From assembly GCF_025698545.1 (NCBI RefSeq), contig NC_068571.1, positions 42,131,733-42,195,732 of the forward strand: 64,000 nucleotides of DNA, read 5' to 3'. The first letter of the stretch is position 1. Every line of letters begins with the position of its first letter. Below are positions 1-13,263 of this stretch, piece by piece. Both the position numbers and the translations under genes were made by a program. The stretch comes from Gossypium raimondii. Its lineage: Eukaryota > Streptophyta > Magnoliopsida > Malvales > Malvaceae. The notes beneath the pieces were generated by a model that saw only the letters and a program-made list of their open reading frames with translations, did not search any database and was not told where the DNA came from.

Positions 1-65
1 CGCCAGGCCTCCTGCTTGTGCTGCTGTTTTTCCTGATAATGGCCTATTGTTTAATCCCTTCTTAA
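1..65 (+). CDS. C-terminal end of an unidentified gene (partial)
   Basis: The first bases read in one frame as a short hydrophobic tail (PGLLLVLLFFLIMAYCLIPS) closed by TAA at 63-65. A diverged copy at 16943-17007 keeps the same frame and the same stop, ending YCLSPS. Substitutions that preserve a hydrophobic frame suggest this was real coding sequence, perhaps a C-terminal membrane anchor or GPI-type signal. The rest of the gene lies outside the window. I do not recognise the family. The following 200 bases, also duplicated, would be its 3' UTR. Confidence 0.35.
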   Translation, partial: PGLLLVLLFFLIMAYCLIPS

Positions 66-849
66 ATAGTTCTAGTCTTTAATTTCCTTTTCATTCTTTT
101 ATTGTTTTGGTATTGAAAAGGTTGCATGATTAAGGGGTATTTGAAGGTTTCAATTAAGTTTTGCAAATGTGGATGCTGGAAAACAGAGAATTTTACTATG
201 TTTGATGAAATTTGCCATGTAATATATATAGTTTGGCTGGTGGATGCAAATTCATGCTTTTCTTTGCTTGATGATTCTCTAGTTTTTGTGATGTTCAGAG
301 AGTTTTCTCTATTGATTTAAGATTACTTATGTCAATATTTGTTAATGAATACAATCATTCTTAAGTGGGTAATATATTCAAATGAAAGCCTCCCTAAATT
401 TATTCTAAAGAAAACCTCAAATTAATCCATGTAGGTCAAAGTCCACACCAAACTCAACTCACATAATCTACAATCTTATCATATTAGGTCATATAGTCAA
501 CCTTGCAAGACATCCACGTTTAACCACAAATCTACCGATCAAAAAATAACATGTGAATTTTTACCATTTTATCCTTAAATCGTAAGTTTAATCTTTTAAT
601 TAATATGCACAATTTAATTATTTTAGAGTTAAAAATTTAGATTTAACTTTTCTTTTATCTTTCTTTACACTCAGCTTGCCACAATTTAATAAATTAACTT
701 TATTTGTCATTGAGTAGTAATAATATTCTATAAAACAAATTTATGACCATCAATATACAATGGAAAACAAAGGTCCTCAAAGAGTAACGAGAATATTCTT
801 TAAAAAAATTGTACAACTTACTGGAATTTACAAATAAGGTTCATGAACT
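66..849. other. Intergenic, AT-rich
   Basis: Presumed 3' UTR of the left-edge gene up to about 270, then AT-rich spacer to the stop codon of the glutamate receptor-like gene on the opposite strand. The two genes converge. No further gene is seen. Confidence 0.5.
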
Positions 850-3800
850 TCATAAATTATCCAACTCTGGATGTACCGCATTGGCATCTCTTTTGTTTTT
901 GAATATTTTCATGCAAATGTACTGTTTCACAAGTCGTCCCCATTCTTTCATAACATGGATGTTTTTGTAAAGCAAAGAAGTGAGGAACAAGAAACAGGTT
1001 ATAGCTAAAAAAATTCCGTTAATAAAGAACAAGCCTCCAAAATCCCTTACTGTAAGTGGATTCACACTGTCCGAAGTATTACGTGAATCAAAATCAATGA
1101 TCGGATTTTTGAACCACTCATTTTCAAGCCTTTGAAGCGTCCCGTCTTCTCTTAGTTTTGCAATTTCCCTTGATATGTCATGAGCTATGGGTGAACCTTT
1201 TCGAAATGCCTGAGGATTCACAATGAAGTTAAAACATTAGGGCAATGTACAGGTATATAACTAGCCATCATATGTGCCAAGATTTGGATATCTCTTCACA
1301 AATGTATTTTTTGGATCTTCAAAATTTTGAATCTCAAAATTGGCTTTTCGATGCTTTCAAAAAAAAAAATCATTTTGCAAAATCTCAACACATATATAAA
1401 ACTACTCGGGAGACATTCTAAACTAGACTTGTCTTTGGGACGAGCAACCCGCCTAACTTAGTAGGCTCTTCTTAGCCTAGGTTGAACATCGACAAGGAAA
1501 TTTTTGCCTTGGACTAACTTGGGTTCGGATTTAAATTAAATAACAAAATTAATTTTATATAAATTTAATTATAAAATATAAAAACAATTTTTAAATACTA
1601 TCTATAATCTATAATATATATAAGCAGGAGTTTAGAAAAATTTTTGAGTTGACAAGAATCTTTATTTTTCATCATATTACTAAATTCACATTTAAAAATT
1701 AAAAAGTTGAAGTAAAATAAAATATGTGATAATTATACATTTAAAAATAAGTGTAATTTAACTTAAAATTATTAGTTAAAAACGTGTGCTGATTCTAAAA
1801 TAGAGTAGTTATTACTTGAATGAAACTCTAAGTATAAAAGTATAAGAGAAAATTGTGATAACTATAACTATAATTATAATTTAAACTACAATTATTAGTT
1901 AAAAATTTTGATGTAAAAAGAATGGTGCTAATTTTATTTGTAAAAAAGTTGTGTTAATTTTAATAACGTAAAATAGAGTTATTACTTGAATAAATTTCTA
2001 AGCATTTTAATTATGAATTAATTAATATTAGAGTTAATTGTTTGTTTTTGAATAATGTTGTTTTTCATTAAATACATAAACTAAAAATATATTATATGTT
2101 GAATACGTTAAAATACATTAATTATGATTCAAAATTTTCTTGTAATAATATTTGAATTGATAAATTAATATATTTTAATTCTATTCGATAATTTAAATAA
2201 AAAATATTTTAGGTTAATTACTATAATTAAAATTATAATATTTAAAATTTTGATTAAATAATAAACTTGTAAAATCACATGTAACGCATGCATCATTAGA
2301 AATTAGTATATATGAAGTGAAACCGGTTATTAGATAAGGTGCAAAGTCGAGGGCTTTGCCCTTCTTGATAAATAGAAAAATTACTTTTATGACCCCTCCC
2401 GAAAAGAAATAATTTCAAGTTAAGTTTTTTTAATCTCTTGATAAAATGAAATATGTATTTGCCCTAGAAAAAAATAATGATTCAATTTAAGTCCTTTAAT
2501 ATAAATTTTTTAATTTAGCCACCAAAAATTTTATAATTTTATCTTGATCCCTCAAGATAAATTTGTTGACTTCACCTTTCAAATCGAATCAAACTTGATT
2601 TTAAACCTAATTTTAAAAAAAAAAATTCAAGTCTAGTTTAATTCATGAACAGCTTTACCTAAAATTCTATTGTTACATTATGCATGTATGAGAAGTACTT
2701 GAATAACTTACAAAGCCAAAGCCATTGGTGGTAGGCATGACGTGGCCGACCTTGGAAAAACGTGTAGGATATTTTTCTACGAAGACGTTGATGTATGGCA
2801 TCTCCTCGATTAACGCAGAGACTCCACCATTTTTACTTCCTTCCGATAAAGCCTTCACATATTCTTCGAGTGAAGTAAGCCTGATAGATTTTGAATGTGA
2901 ATTCGGGAAATATGGATTGCCAATAGCTTCTTGGGCAACAGGACCTGCTCCACGTCCTACGGTGCTCTTCCCAGAGTTGAATTCAATCTGTTGAACCGTC
3001 ATCATTGATGTCAAAGTGGCGGTGTAATTCGAGCCCAATATGAACAGCACAAACACCCACAAAACAACTACTGATCTCGACAAGTTGCTCGATAATTTCT
3101 CCCCTACAAGTTCACATTTCAAAGGAAATTTATATCAAACCTTTTTTCTAAATCAAGTTACATAAAATAAATATAAACAAATTTTGCTATTGGAACGTGG
3201 GTTCAGTCATATTGTAAAATTATATTTTAACCCCTTAAAAATAATAAAAATTTAGTTTGATCATTTAAAAATTATAAAGATATCTTATTAAAATAATAAA
3301 ATTACATTTTTATTATCATAAAAATTATACACCCTAATTTTGACCCGTTCAAAAAAAATTTTCCCCTGCAATTAAAGAAATGAAATAAAACCTCGAATTT
3401 GAGCAAAAACAAATTTTGACCTAATGAGTGTAACATGTATGCATGAGAATGCTTACAATGTGCAAAAACAAAGATAGAGAAGGAGAAGCCAAACATCCTT
3501 CCAATTTCCCCATTTGATTGCCGGGTTTGTTGTTCAACAGATGCAGGGCGTTCAATCAGCCAAATAAATAAAGCTGATAAGACATAAACTCCAACAATTG
3601 TAAGCCAAAGACCTGGTGTGAGTGGTTTCAAGAAAATCCACAAGTTTTGGTTCTCCTTTGGGGTTAGCCGAGAAACCATCCCGATCCCCATGTCGGTAAA
3701 CGGTAAAGTAAAATCCACGTACAATGATCTACTTGATGTGATCGTTATGTCCCCAACAGCAGCATCGTACTTCTGTTTTTGTTTATCCAACACAAATTAA

Positions 3801-6389
3801 TAAAAGCAAATGGCATAAACGAACCAGATAAAATTGTTAAGAACCATACCTGGAGATATACTTGGTAGACAAGATCACTATACGCCTCACCGATGTGTGT
3901 CGTATTATATTCGAAGGGGACGAACTCATACGGCACCTGATGCTCCAAACCCGCCATTGCAGCTTTGAAAACTTCTATGCAGAAACCGGAGAAGGTGATA
4001 TTGGTCTGAAGATCAATGTCCACTTTCAGCAATTGAGGGAACCCGTTTGATTTTGGAACAGCAATCCTTAGGGTCTTGGTGCTCGTTTGCATCCTTCGAC
4101 CTTTGGGAATGGTTGATGTCCCACCAGGCCATATTATTGTTTCGAAGCCGGAGCTTGAAAATAAATGCCTTCCATGGGCAAACCCGTGTGATAATTTGTT
4201 GGTGAATTTGCCTGTCCAAAATCCAACTCTTCTTTCCCCTTCAGTACCTAACACATTCACTATTTCGAAATTGACCATTTGAGTAATGAAGTCCATCAGT
4301 TGTAACATATCAAACTCCTTCGACTCTGTAATATTATAAGACCTGAAACCAATGAATCCTTGCATCGATGAACGATCTTTCAAATTGTGCAAGTGATTCA
4401 TGCTCTTAGAAGTCACGATCCATGCATACCCTTGGCTAGCCATTCCTAGCCTTTTCGCGTGTACGAAAATACGAGATGCTAAGACAGGTTCAACATGCAC
4501 AAGGAATATCGAAGTTTCCATTGCTTTGAGCCTATGAAGCTCTTCAATTATGTGTTCATCTTTCGATGAAGCAGCCACTGAGCTTTTATATGCAACCTGA
4601 AACTTTTTCTCTTCAAAGAAATCACTCCAATGATTGTCATTATGATCTTCGTAAATGAGGATAACCTTTTCCCATTTATGTAATTCTGCGAAAGCAATAA
4701 TTCCTTTCACTTCGGCATGGTCATGTGGTGGAACTTGAATCAAGTATGGGGCAGAAATTGGGATTACCGGAATTTTGGTGTAATTCCCAAATTCAGACAA
4801 AGACAATGTTGATTTTTGCGTAATGAGGATGACCTTGACTTTGTTATTTTCCCTGAGATTAAAAGCTGGATAGGAAAATGTATAGCATAAAAAGGTCAAA
4901 TCGTTGAATCAAAACTTTTAGCCTACATTAAATGGATTTTGGAGAAATCTTTTTTTTTATTTTTTATATATGAATACTATAATTTAAATTTTTTAAATAT
5001 ATTTAAGCTGTATATGCTTAATAGTTTAATAAAATTAATAAATATTAAATAAATAACATACTTTTTTATTAAAAGTTTAAAAATTATATAAATACAATTA
5101 ATCATTTATAAATATAAATACATTTAAGCAATTTGAGCTCATTTTTAACTGGTTTATGAAGTTTAAAAAAAAACTTTTCTAATAATAATATTGGAATAAC
5201 TCATTGATCTGTCCCTTTCTTTGAAGTTGTAGGAAATTTCGTTTGCATTAATTAGTCTAATTAGACTAATGCCCAGTATATAAATCAACTTGTCGGTAAA
5301 ATGGACTAATGTCAAGCATTTCAAAATTTTGACAGAATATTTTTTATTTCTTGCATTAATTTTGTATTATACATTAATTCATATTTTTAATTTCATTATT
5401 TTTATCTTTATATTTTAAAATTTTAAAATTTTAATCTCAACATGAATTACGGTTATTAAAGCCATTAATTGGTTTTTCTTTGTGAATAATATGTGAGACA
5501 TGCAAATTGATAAGACATTACACATGTGATAATATGTTTGTCCTTATAATATTTTGGGAATAATAAAACTTAATGAATTTAGTACTTATCATTTGGTTTG
5601 GAATAGAATATTAAAATTCGAAATGTGCAAAGACTAAAAATGATCAAATAAATGACAAAATCCACAACTTATGCATAATACACGGATTAATAACAAAATT
5701 TAACCATTTTTAATATTAGAAATGCCTTGATGCAAGAAAGTTTAAGGTAAAAGTCTCACTGAATTTTGCCTCATACGTTAGACCAAAGAGTAAATCGGTT
5801 GTTCTGTTAAAAATTTCATCCATTTTTACGGTTAAAAATTGGTCCGTATATGTCAACATGAGATACACGTAACACATCACGTGTGACTATTTGGTTAGAC
5901 AGCTACGCCGATTGCTAACAATAGAAATGAATGCTTTTTTTAACAAAAAGGACCAATTTACTTTTTAATCTAATGTACATGGATTAATTTGTCTATTTTT
6001 TAGTAAAAAAGATCAAATGTGACCTTACCCCTAATATAGAGGTCTCCATGATACTTTTACTCAAAGTTACGTATATTTAGAGGAAGAAAAAAAGTAAAAG
6101 AAAGCTTATAATTACCGGAAGATAAAGCAAGCAAAGGGTCCCCTTTGGAGTCTCTTGTATGGAGAACTATCCTCATTTGGTTGTCCCTACCAAAGCTATT
6201 GAAATCGGAAATCGCCATGGAAACGCGGCCATGGATAACTTTCCCCTCCCTCGATCCCATATCAACGATTAACCCAACACCAACCTCTTCGCCGTCCACC
6301 GCAGGTCCAAGGCCACCACCTTGGCCACTTAGTTCACCGAGGAGACTAAAGTAGAAAGCAAATAAGAGCAAATTTTGGTTCTTTATCAT
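850..6389 (-). CDS. Glutamate receptor-like channel (GLR), shortened amino-terminal domain
   Basis: Five exons with phase-consistent GT/AG borders: 6389-6116, 4865-3850, 3772-3457, 3103-2712 and 1209-850, giving 785 residues. The product should be a ligand-gated cation channel of the plant GLR family in a cell membrane. Visible parts: a signal peptide (about 1-22); an LIVBP-type amino-terminal domain; ligand-binding S1 with the ITSSRSLYVDFTLPF motif (about 441); M1 (LWLTIVGVYVLSALFIW); the pore loop; M3 ending SNYTATLTSM; S2 with the RLENEWF segment; and M4 near the C terminus. Odd points: GLRs usually run 850-950 residues, and about 100 residues of the second lobe of the amino-terminal domain appear to be missing after SKEF in exon 2. 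The usual HREKL before M3 reads HWEKL. A MITE sits 55 bases inside intron 1. It may be functional, or a recently decaying paralogue. Confidence 0.82.
2340..2590. repeat. Dispersed MITE-like repeat in GLR intron 4
   Basis: The stretch begins with a ggctttgccc motif and ends with a ttgacttcaccttt motif. Between them are alternating A-rich and T-rich segments with the phrases gacccctccc and ttataattttatct. The same arrangement occurs at 35380-35605 and, more loosely, at 35030-35290 and 47820-48055, so it is a dispersed short element family. Termini are approximate. Confidence 0.45.
5747..6060. mobile_element. MITE family 1, copy A (GLR intron 1)
   Basis: About 314 bp with imperfect terminal inverted repeats: gtaaaagtctcac at the left and gtctccatgatacttttac at the right. 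It shares internal phrases with copies at 17651, 39800 and 43086 (caaagagtaaa, tttcatccattttta, and a run near ggaccaatttactttttaat). Flanks both contain aaagtt, a possible eroded target duplication. It ends 55 bases before the donor site of GLR exon 1 on the minus strand. Confidence 0.75.
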
Positions 6390-6885
6390 TAGGCCAAATG
6401 CTGTATTTTGTTTTTGAATATTTATTGTTTTTTGTTCTTTGGTACCTAATATCTTCTAATTAATTTCCTTTATGAAATGTAAATGGAGAATATACATATA
6501 TATATATATATATAGGTTTAAGAGAATGAGGTTGACATAAATTACATAACGTCTAAATATGATTTGTCTCAGTTGAGTTTTTCTCAACGACCAAAACCAT
6601 AGAGTTCGTCTATGTAACACCTTTGGCTTCATTCAACCTACTCGCTTGTGTATCAGATCAAGAATGGGGTTATTCATCCAAATCGATATGTTGGATTCGT
6701 ATTAGATAAGTATGGGTAGAAATTTCTTAAGATTTCTTTAAAAATAAGGTTTAACTATAAAATTAGCCTCCAAATTATACTACTTTTTTCATTTTGATAT
6801 TTAAAGTTTCTTTTGGTAAAAAATGAAGCCTAAACTATCGATTTTATCTCAATTAACTCAAAAAATGTAAGGCATTGATGGACTA

Positions 6886-6932
<47 letters not shown>

Positions 6933-7736
6933 GTTTAATTCCTCAAATTCTAGTTATATTGAGGGCTTAATTGTAGAAATTGTGTTTGTTTTGATGATAT
7001 TGGACTTAATTGCAAAATTTTAGTTAAATTGGTGCATCGTGAGAATTTTGTTAAAATAGTGGACTTGTGATGTGGGCCAATTTGGGAGCTATCAACTTTA
7101 AGAAATTAATTTAGGAGGACTGAATTTGTAAAGGACTAAAATGAAAATTAAATTTGATTTTCACTCAAACATTAAATGCGGCAGACTTGTTTTGTGTGGT
7201 TAGATTTTTAATATATATATGTTGGGGAGTAGCCCACCATGGAGAAAAACAAATATCTTTGACTTCTTTTATTTTTCCTTTTACTTTGAATTAGCAGTTA
7301 CTTGTGAATTATTATTTTCACTATGTTGGGTGACTTTTTTTTCCTGATTCAAAGGGTGATTTAATTCAACTAATTTGTATTAAATCGGAATTTTTCTTTA
7401 ACCTAAGTAATTTTTATTTCTTGTTCTTGTTCTCATGAATATTTGATATTGATTAAATTGACATCTTAATTCTATATTGAATTTTCTATTGTTACCCATG
7501 AATTTGTAATCCGCAATTGTCATGAATGATTGATATGAGTAGCAAGGAGTTGGCTTATGTGTGCGTTGTTATGGCTTTCTCAATTATATAGCTTACAAAT
7601 GTACAAAATTAATTTAATTGTAGCTATCTCAATTAACTGATTTTGGTTTAGTTCTTCTCACGATTCTTAATGTTATCATTGAATTTAATTTGGGATGCTA
7701 TCATGCCCAGCTGTTTAATGGTATGCTTTGATTTGA
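6390..7736. other. Intergenic with AT microsatellite and possible outer LTR
   Basis: GLR upstream region on the minus strand. A pure (AT)n tract lies at about 6885-6926. From about 7200 the sequence may be the outer, unpaired part of the Athila-like LTR, since such LTRs are often over 1 kb, but no matching partner sequence is visible at the other end. No gene seen. Confidence 0.4.
6497..6514. promoter_or_regulatory. TATA-rich tract upstream of GLR
   Basis: An uninterrupted TA tract about 110-125 bases upstream of the GLR start codon (6389) could serve as a TATA element on the minus strand. The sequence is also a simple repeat, so this is a weak call. Confidence 0.25.
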
Positions 7737-8109
7737 ATGTTTGCTTTGAATCAATTATATCAAGAGAAATATTCTTTTTGCGACTTTTCCGAGTAAGTAG
7801 TCTAAATATTTGGGTATGAGAAATTGATTTTTAAGTCTATGTTTAGAATTACAGTTGGACAGAACCTACACCTTTAGATTGGAAGTTTGGTAAGATTTAG
7901 TTTTCATTAATTATAGCATTCAACTTTTAATTAATTTCTTGTTTATCTTTAATTTTATTTCAAAAAAAAATCAAACCTTTTTTTTTATTGTCTAAATTTT
8001 GAGATTCTAAAAAATTTAGCTCTATTGGGATTTGACCTGAATATATTATTTCTACAAGTTAGCTTAGGGGAATCAGTATTTATTTTGAAGGGCTTTGACA
8101 ACTCTATCA
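7737..8109 (+). repeat. 5' LTR segment of the Athila-like element
   Basis: About 370 bp repeats directly at 15417-15784. Shared phrases include gctttgaatcaattatat, ggaacctacaccttt-type and tttctacaagtta. It ends just before the primer binding site with a terminal TCTATCA. The LTR start upstream could not be fixed because the two copies stop matching at about 7737. Confidence 0.8.
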
Positions 8110-8113
8110 AATT

Positions 8114-8130
8114 TGGCATCATTGTCGGGG
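8114..8130 (+). other. Primer binding site, tRNA-Asp type
   Basis: tggcatcattgtcgggg follows the 5' LTR after a few bases. It resembles the TGGCGCCGTTGCCGGGG primer site (tRNA-Asp type) known from Athila and related plant gypsy elements, with a few substitutions. Confidence 0.7.
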
Positions 8131-8161
8131 AGCTATTTTAGTTTCTCATCGTTTTATTTAT

Positions 8162-9500
8162 TTGTCTGTTTTGTTTATGACTCATTTTTCTCAGACTACT
8201 GGTCTACAATATAATGCTAAAATCGAGAAGACAACGCATAAATTGAGAAAAGAAAGTAAAGAGAGAAAAAGTCATCTTAAAGAAGAAGCAGGGATTGATT
8301 TGATTATTGGTGGCATATCTATTTTTGAAGAAGTTGAAGAAATGATGGCAAATAGAACTCTCAAGGAGTTAGTTGTACCATATTTGAATCAACAACCTTT
8401 ATGCATTACATTTCCAAATATAGAAGGCGATTTTGAATTAAAGTCTGACTTAATTCAATTACTACCCTCTTTTTGTGGATGTGCAGGTGAAGATCCTTAT
8501 AAGCACTTGAAAGAATTCCTTGTTGTATGCTCCGAAATGAAACCACATGGTGTTATCGATGAGAAAATCAATCTTAGAGCTTTTCCCTTTTCTTTAAAGG
8601 TTCAAGCAAAAGATTGGCTATAGTATCTACCCTCCGGGTCAATAACAACGTAGAATGGGATGATGAGACTATTCTTGGAGAAATTCTTCCTTGCATCTAA
8701 AGCTGCCAACATTAGGAAAGATATTCATGGCATAACATTGCTCACTAAAGAGACTTTGTATGAGTATTGGGAGAGGTTCAAACGATTGTGTGCCAATTTT
8801 CCCCATCATCAAAATTAGACTGGCTCTTAATCCAATACTTCTATGAAGGGTTGTTATCAATGGATAAAATATGATTGATGCAGCAAATGGAGGAGCTTTA
8901 GTGAATAAGAAACCTGAAGCAGCCAAGCAATTAATTTCAAACATGGCTGAAAATTTCCAACAATTTGGAACAAAGGCGGATGGAGCTATTAGACAAGTTA
9001 ATGAGGTAATACTCTCGAAAATCAAATTTCTAACTTAATTGCTTTGGTTCATTAAATAGTTGTAAGACAATTGCAAGTGACAAAAGCTTGTGGAATATGT
9101 TCAATTCAAGGGCATCTTACGAATATATGCCTAACATTGCAACAAGATTCAGTGCAAGAAGCTAATGTTATGGGTGGATCTCCTGGTCAACCCCAAAGGA
9201 AGTATGATCCTTTTTCTAATGATTACAACCATGGATAGAGAGATCACCAGAATTTGAGCTATGGAAATCAAGGAGGACAACAAAGACATCCCATTCACAA
9301 TTTTGTTAGACCGCCTCAAGCTCTCACACAACAACAAGCCTCAAATTTAGGTATATCTTTAGAAGATATTGTTAAAAATACTCATCAACTTCAACAGGAG
9401 ACAAGGGTAAGCTTTCAGAATTTGGGCAATCAAATTACTCAATTAGCCACATCAGTTAGTAAGTTAGAGGCTCAAAATTTTAGAAAATTACCTTCATAAA
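8162..9500 (+). pseudogene. gag pseudogene of the Athila-like element
   Basis: The capsid region is recognisable (GEDPYKHLKEFLVVC, then RAFPFSLKVQAKDWL, and later YEYWERFKRLCANFPHH), which is the order seen in plant gypsy gag. An in-frame TAG follows DWL at about 8621, and further stops and frame changes occur from 8640 to 9250. A final open stretch at 9254-9499 is Q-rich, as in the downstream part of Athila gag. Not translatable as one protein. Confidence 0.8.
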
Positions 9501-9649
9501 CAGAAGTAAATCCAAAGGAGAATTGTAGTGTAATATCACTAAGGAGCAGAAAGGAAATCCCTTCGGGAACAACTCTACTTGAGGAAGCCGAGATGAGCAT
9601 AGAAGAGGAAGAAACCAAAGTTCCATCCAAAATGTCACCAAGGGTAAAA

Positions 9650-10200
9650 TTCGGTCCTCAAAGAGATGAGTGCAAAGAATCTTGGATACATTTAGAAAAG
9701 TGGAGATTAATATACCATTGTTAGATATCGTCAAGCAAATTCCTAAGTATCCAAAGTTTTTGAAGGAAATGTACACGAACAAAAGGAAGTTGAAAGAAAA
9801 TGAGAAGGTTGTAGTAAGTAAAAATGTGTCGGCTATCTTACAAAAGAATATGCTAGAAAATTGCAAGGATCCAGGTATGTTTTCATTACCTTGTGTTATT
9901 GGTGATAGGAAAATTGAGCATGCTATGTTAGATCTAAGAGCTTCAATTAATGTTATGTCATTTTCTATGTACCAAGACTTGAAATCAAATGAATTGCAAA
10001 AGATACTTCGATTTTGTTAAGGAGACCATTTATGAAGACATGTAAGACTAATATTGACATAGATGAGGGTACTCACTTCGTGGATTTTGATGGGAAGATT
10101 GTTAAATTTAATATTCTTGATGCAATGACGTACCCTAATGATGTGCATTCTCTTTGTCAAATTGATGCGATTAATTCAATTGTGTAGGATGTCTTTGCAG
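9650..10200 (+). pseudogene. Protease region of the Athila-like element
   Basis: The aspartic protease core reads MLDLRASINVMSFS. Related elements have DLGASINVMP, so the Gly next to the catalytic Asp has become Arg. Stops follow from 10018. Upstream sequence (KQIPKYPKFLKEMYTNKRKL) matches the gag-protease spacer of this branch. Confidence 0.75.
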
Positions 10201-10469
10201 AAGAGAGCATTGGTAATGAGTTAGAATTAAAAGCACAATCCAATTTAGAAGAAACTGATGATGAAATTGGTGTAGAAGAATTACTTTCAGCATCATCGTC
10301 TAAACCAATAAATTATAATGCTGAAATTTCTACAACAACTAATAAAATGTTACCTTTTATTGTGCAAGCACCAAAATTGGGATTAAAAGACTTGCCAGAT
10401 CACCTAAAATACGTGTATTTGGGTAAAAGTGAGACATTTCCAACCATAGTCTTCAAAGGAATCCAAATA

Positions 10470-10547
10470 GAACAATAAGAAAAGTTGGTTCAAGCTTTGA
10501 AGGAGTATAAGGCTCCAATTGGATGAACCATAGTTGACATACGTTAC
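10470..10547 (+). pseudogene. Reverse transcriptase, N-terminal piece
   Basis: The bases encode LKEYKAPIG, a stop in place of Trp, then TIVDI. This is the region just before the conserved KGISPSICMH segment of Athila-type polymerase. The reading breaks off here and KGISTSICMH resumes at about 12300, which fixes the plastid insertion between the two parts. Confidence 0.75.
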
Positions 10548-11532
<985 letters not shown>

Positions 11533-11714
11533 AAATACCCCCTTATTTAGCTGAGTGGACTTCGCCAATGGGTTTGAGTCAATGATTGGAAAACTTTCTT
11601 TTCTTGATCTTGATTTTGGTAGAAAGTCAGGTCAAGAACTGATGTCCTAATTGAATCGGAGAGACCCGAATTCATATTGGTGTCATAGAAATTTTTAGCC
11701 TAGATAGTATATGA

Positions 11715-12299
11715 TTGGGTATCATATGAGTAGGCCAAAAAAAATTGTTATATAGCTTCTTCTATTTCTCGGTAAAGAGAAATATGACCAATAGTGGTTC
11801 AAATTTATATACAAAGAATTTTTTTTTAACTTCTTACTATTAGATAATGTCTATAAATCTCATGATAGGTACCCAAAAATTCATAGTGAACTTCGATGGG
11901 AACTTCTCTTGAAGCAATAACGCATTACTCTAGTTGCTACCAGAGCCACAAAAGACTATCTAAATTGATTCTTTTCTGCCTATAAGCTCCAATCGTATAA
12001 TAAGAATTACAAAAAAAGGCTCCCTTGTAGACTTATAGTTATTATCGCCAATTCTTTCATTTTGATAGCTTTTTCGATTCCATAGATTATACCTATTCGC
12101 ACAAAAACCTCGACAATTCCCACTCGCTAATATATAGAACCCAATAAGCATATATTGAGTCAGTACAGAAATGGGATCCCTAATAGTTGGAGACAAAAGA
12201 TTCATATGAGAAAACATAAGTAAACGAGCCTCCGCTTGCGCCTCTAAAAATAAAGGTACATGAACTGCCATTTGATCCCCATTAAAGTCTGTATTAAAT
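11715..12299 (-). pseudogene. rpoC1: rpoC1 3' fragment (plastid RNA polymerase beta')
   Basis: The minus strand reads through the active-site region and [18 protein letters not shown] to the C terminus ([10 protein letters not shown], then GHISLYREIEE-like sequence in shifted frames). The metal-binding DFDGD motif reads DFNGD (12275-12289), so the middle catalytic Asp is lost. The expected stop codon has mutated to CAA at 11715-11717, and several frameshifts are present. Clearly a dead fragment. Confidence 0.93.
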
Positions 12300-13263
12300 T
12301 AAAGGTATTAGTACATCAATTTGTATGCATAGAATCTTGCTTGAAGGTGATGCTAAACCCTCAAGAGAATCACAAAGCGGATTGAATCCAGACATGAAAG
12401 AAATGGTAATAAAGAGATACTCAAGTTGCTAAATGCAGGTATAATCAATCCAATCTCAGATAGCGAATGGGTAAGTTCGATTCATGTTGTATAGAAGAAA
12501 ATTAAGATTATTATGTTAAGAAATTTGAATAATGAGCTTGTACCAATGCGTGTGCAAAATGGTTGGAGAATGTCCATAGATTTTTGGAAACTTAACCAAG
12601 TGATTAGAAAAAACCATTTTCCCCTACCTTTCATAGACCAAATGTTAGAAAGGTTGGCTAGAAAATCTTTCTTTTGTTTTCTTAATGGTTTTTCATATTT
12701 TTATCAAATCCTTATTGCACACGAAGAATAAAATATGACATTCACTAGTTCATTCGGAACCTATGCCCTTTTGATCTTTGTAGTGCTCAAGGTATGTTTT
12801 AAATATGCATGATGAGTATTTTTCTGAATATATTGAAAAACACATTAAAGTGTTCATGGATGATTTTACGGTATATGAGGATTCATTTGATGAGTTCTTA
12901 GATAATTTAACCAAAGTTTTGAAAAGATGCATTGAGACTAACTTGGTTTTAAATTATGAAAAGTGTCATTTTATAGTTGCCCAAGGCATTGTATTGAGAC
13001 ATGTGATTTCTTCTAAGTGTATAGAGGTTGATAAAGCAAAGGTGGATATAATTGCAAACTTATCTTACCCTTTAAATTTTAAGGAAGTGCGTTCTTTTCT
13101 TGGACATGTAAGGTTTTATCGTAGGCTTATTAAAGATTTTTCTAAGACTGTTTTGCCATTGACAAATTTATTACAAAAGAAAATTCAATTCGAGTTTGGG
13201 AAAGAATGTAACGAGATGTTCGATAAACTCAAAGATTTGTTGGCAAGTGCACCTATCATTTAA
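12300..13263 (+). pseudogene. Reverse transcriptase, main part (Athila-like)
   Basis: Resumes with SICMHRILLEG, passes through a broken stretch, then reads RMSIDFWKLNQVIRKNHFPL, FFCFLNGFSYFYQI, the catalytic VFMDDF (about 12850), NLVLNYEKCHF and FLGHVRFYRRLIKDF. Stops occur at about 12729 and again between the blocks. The YRKLN motif reads FWKLN. Confidence 0.85.
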
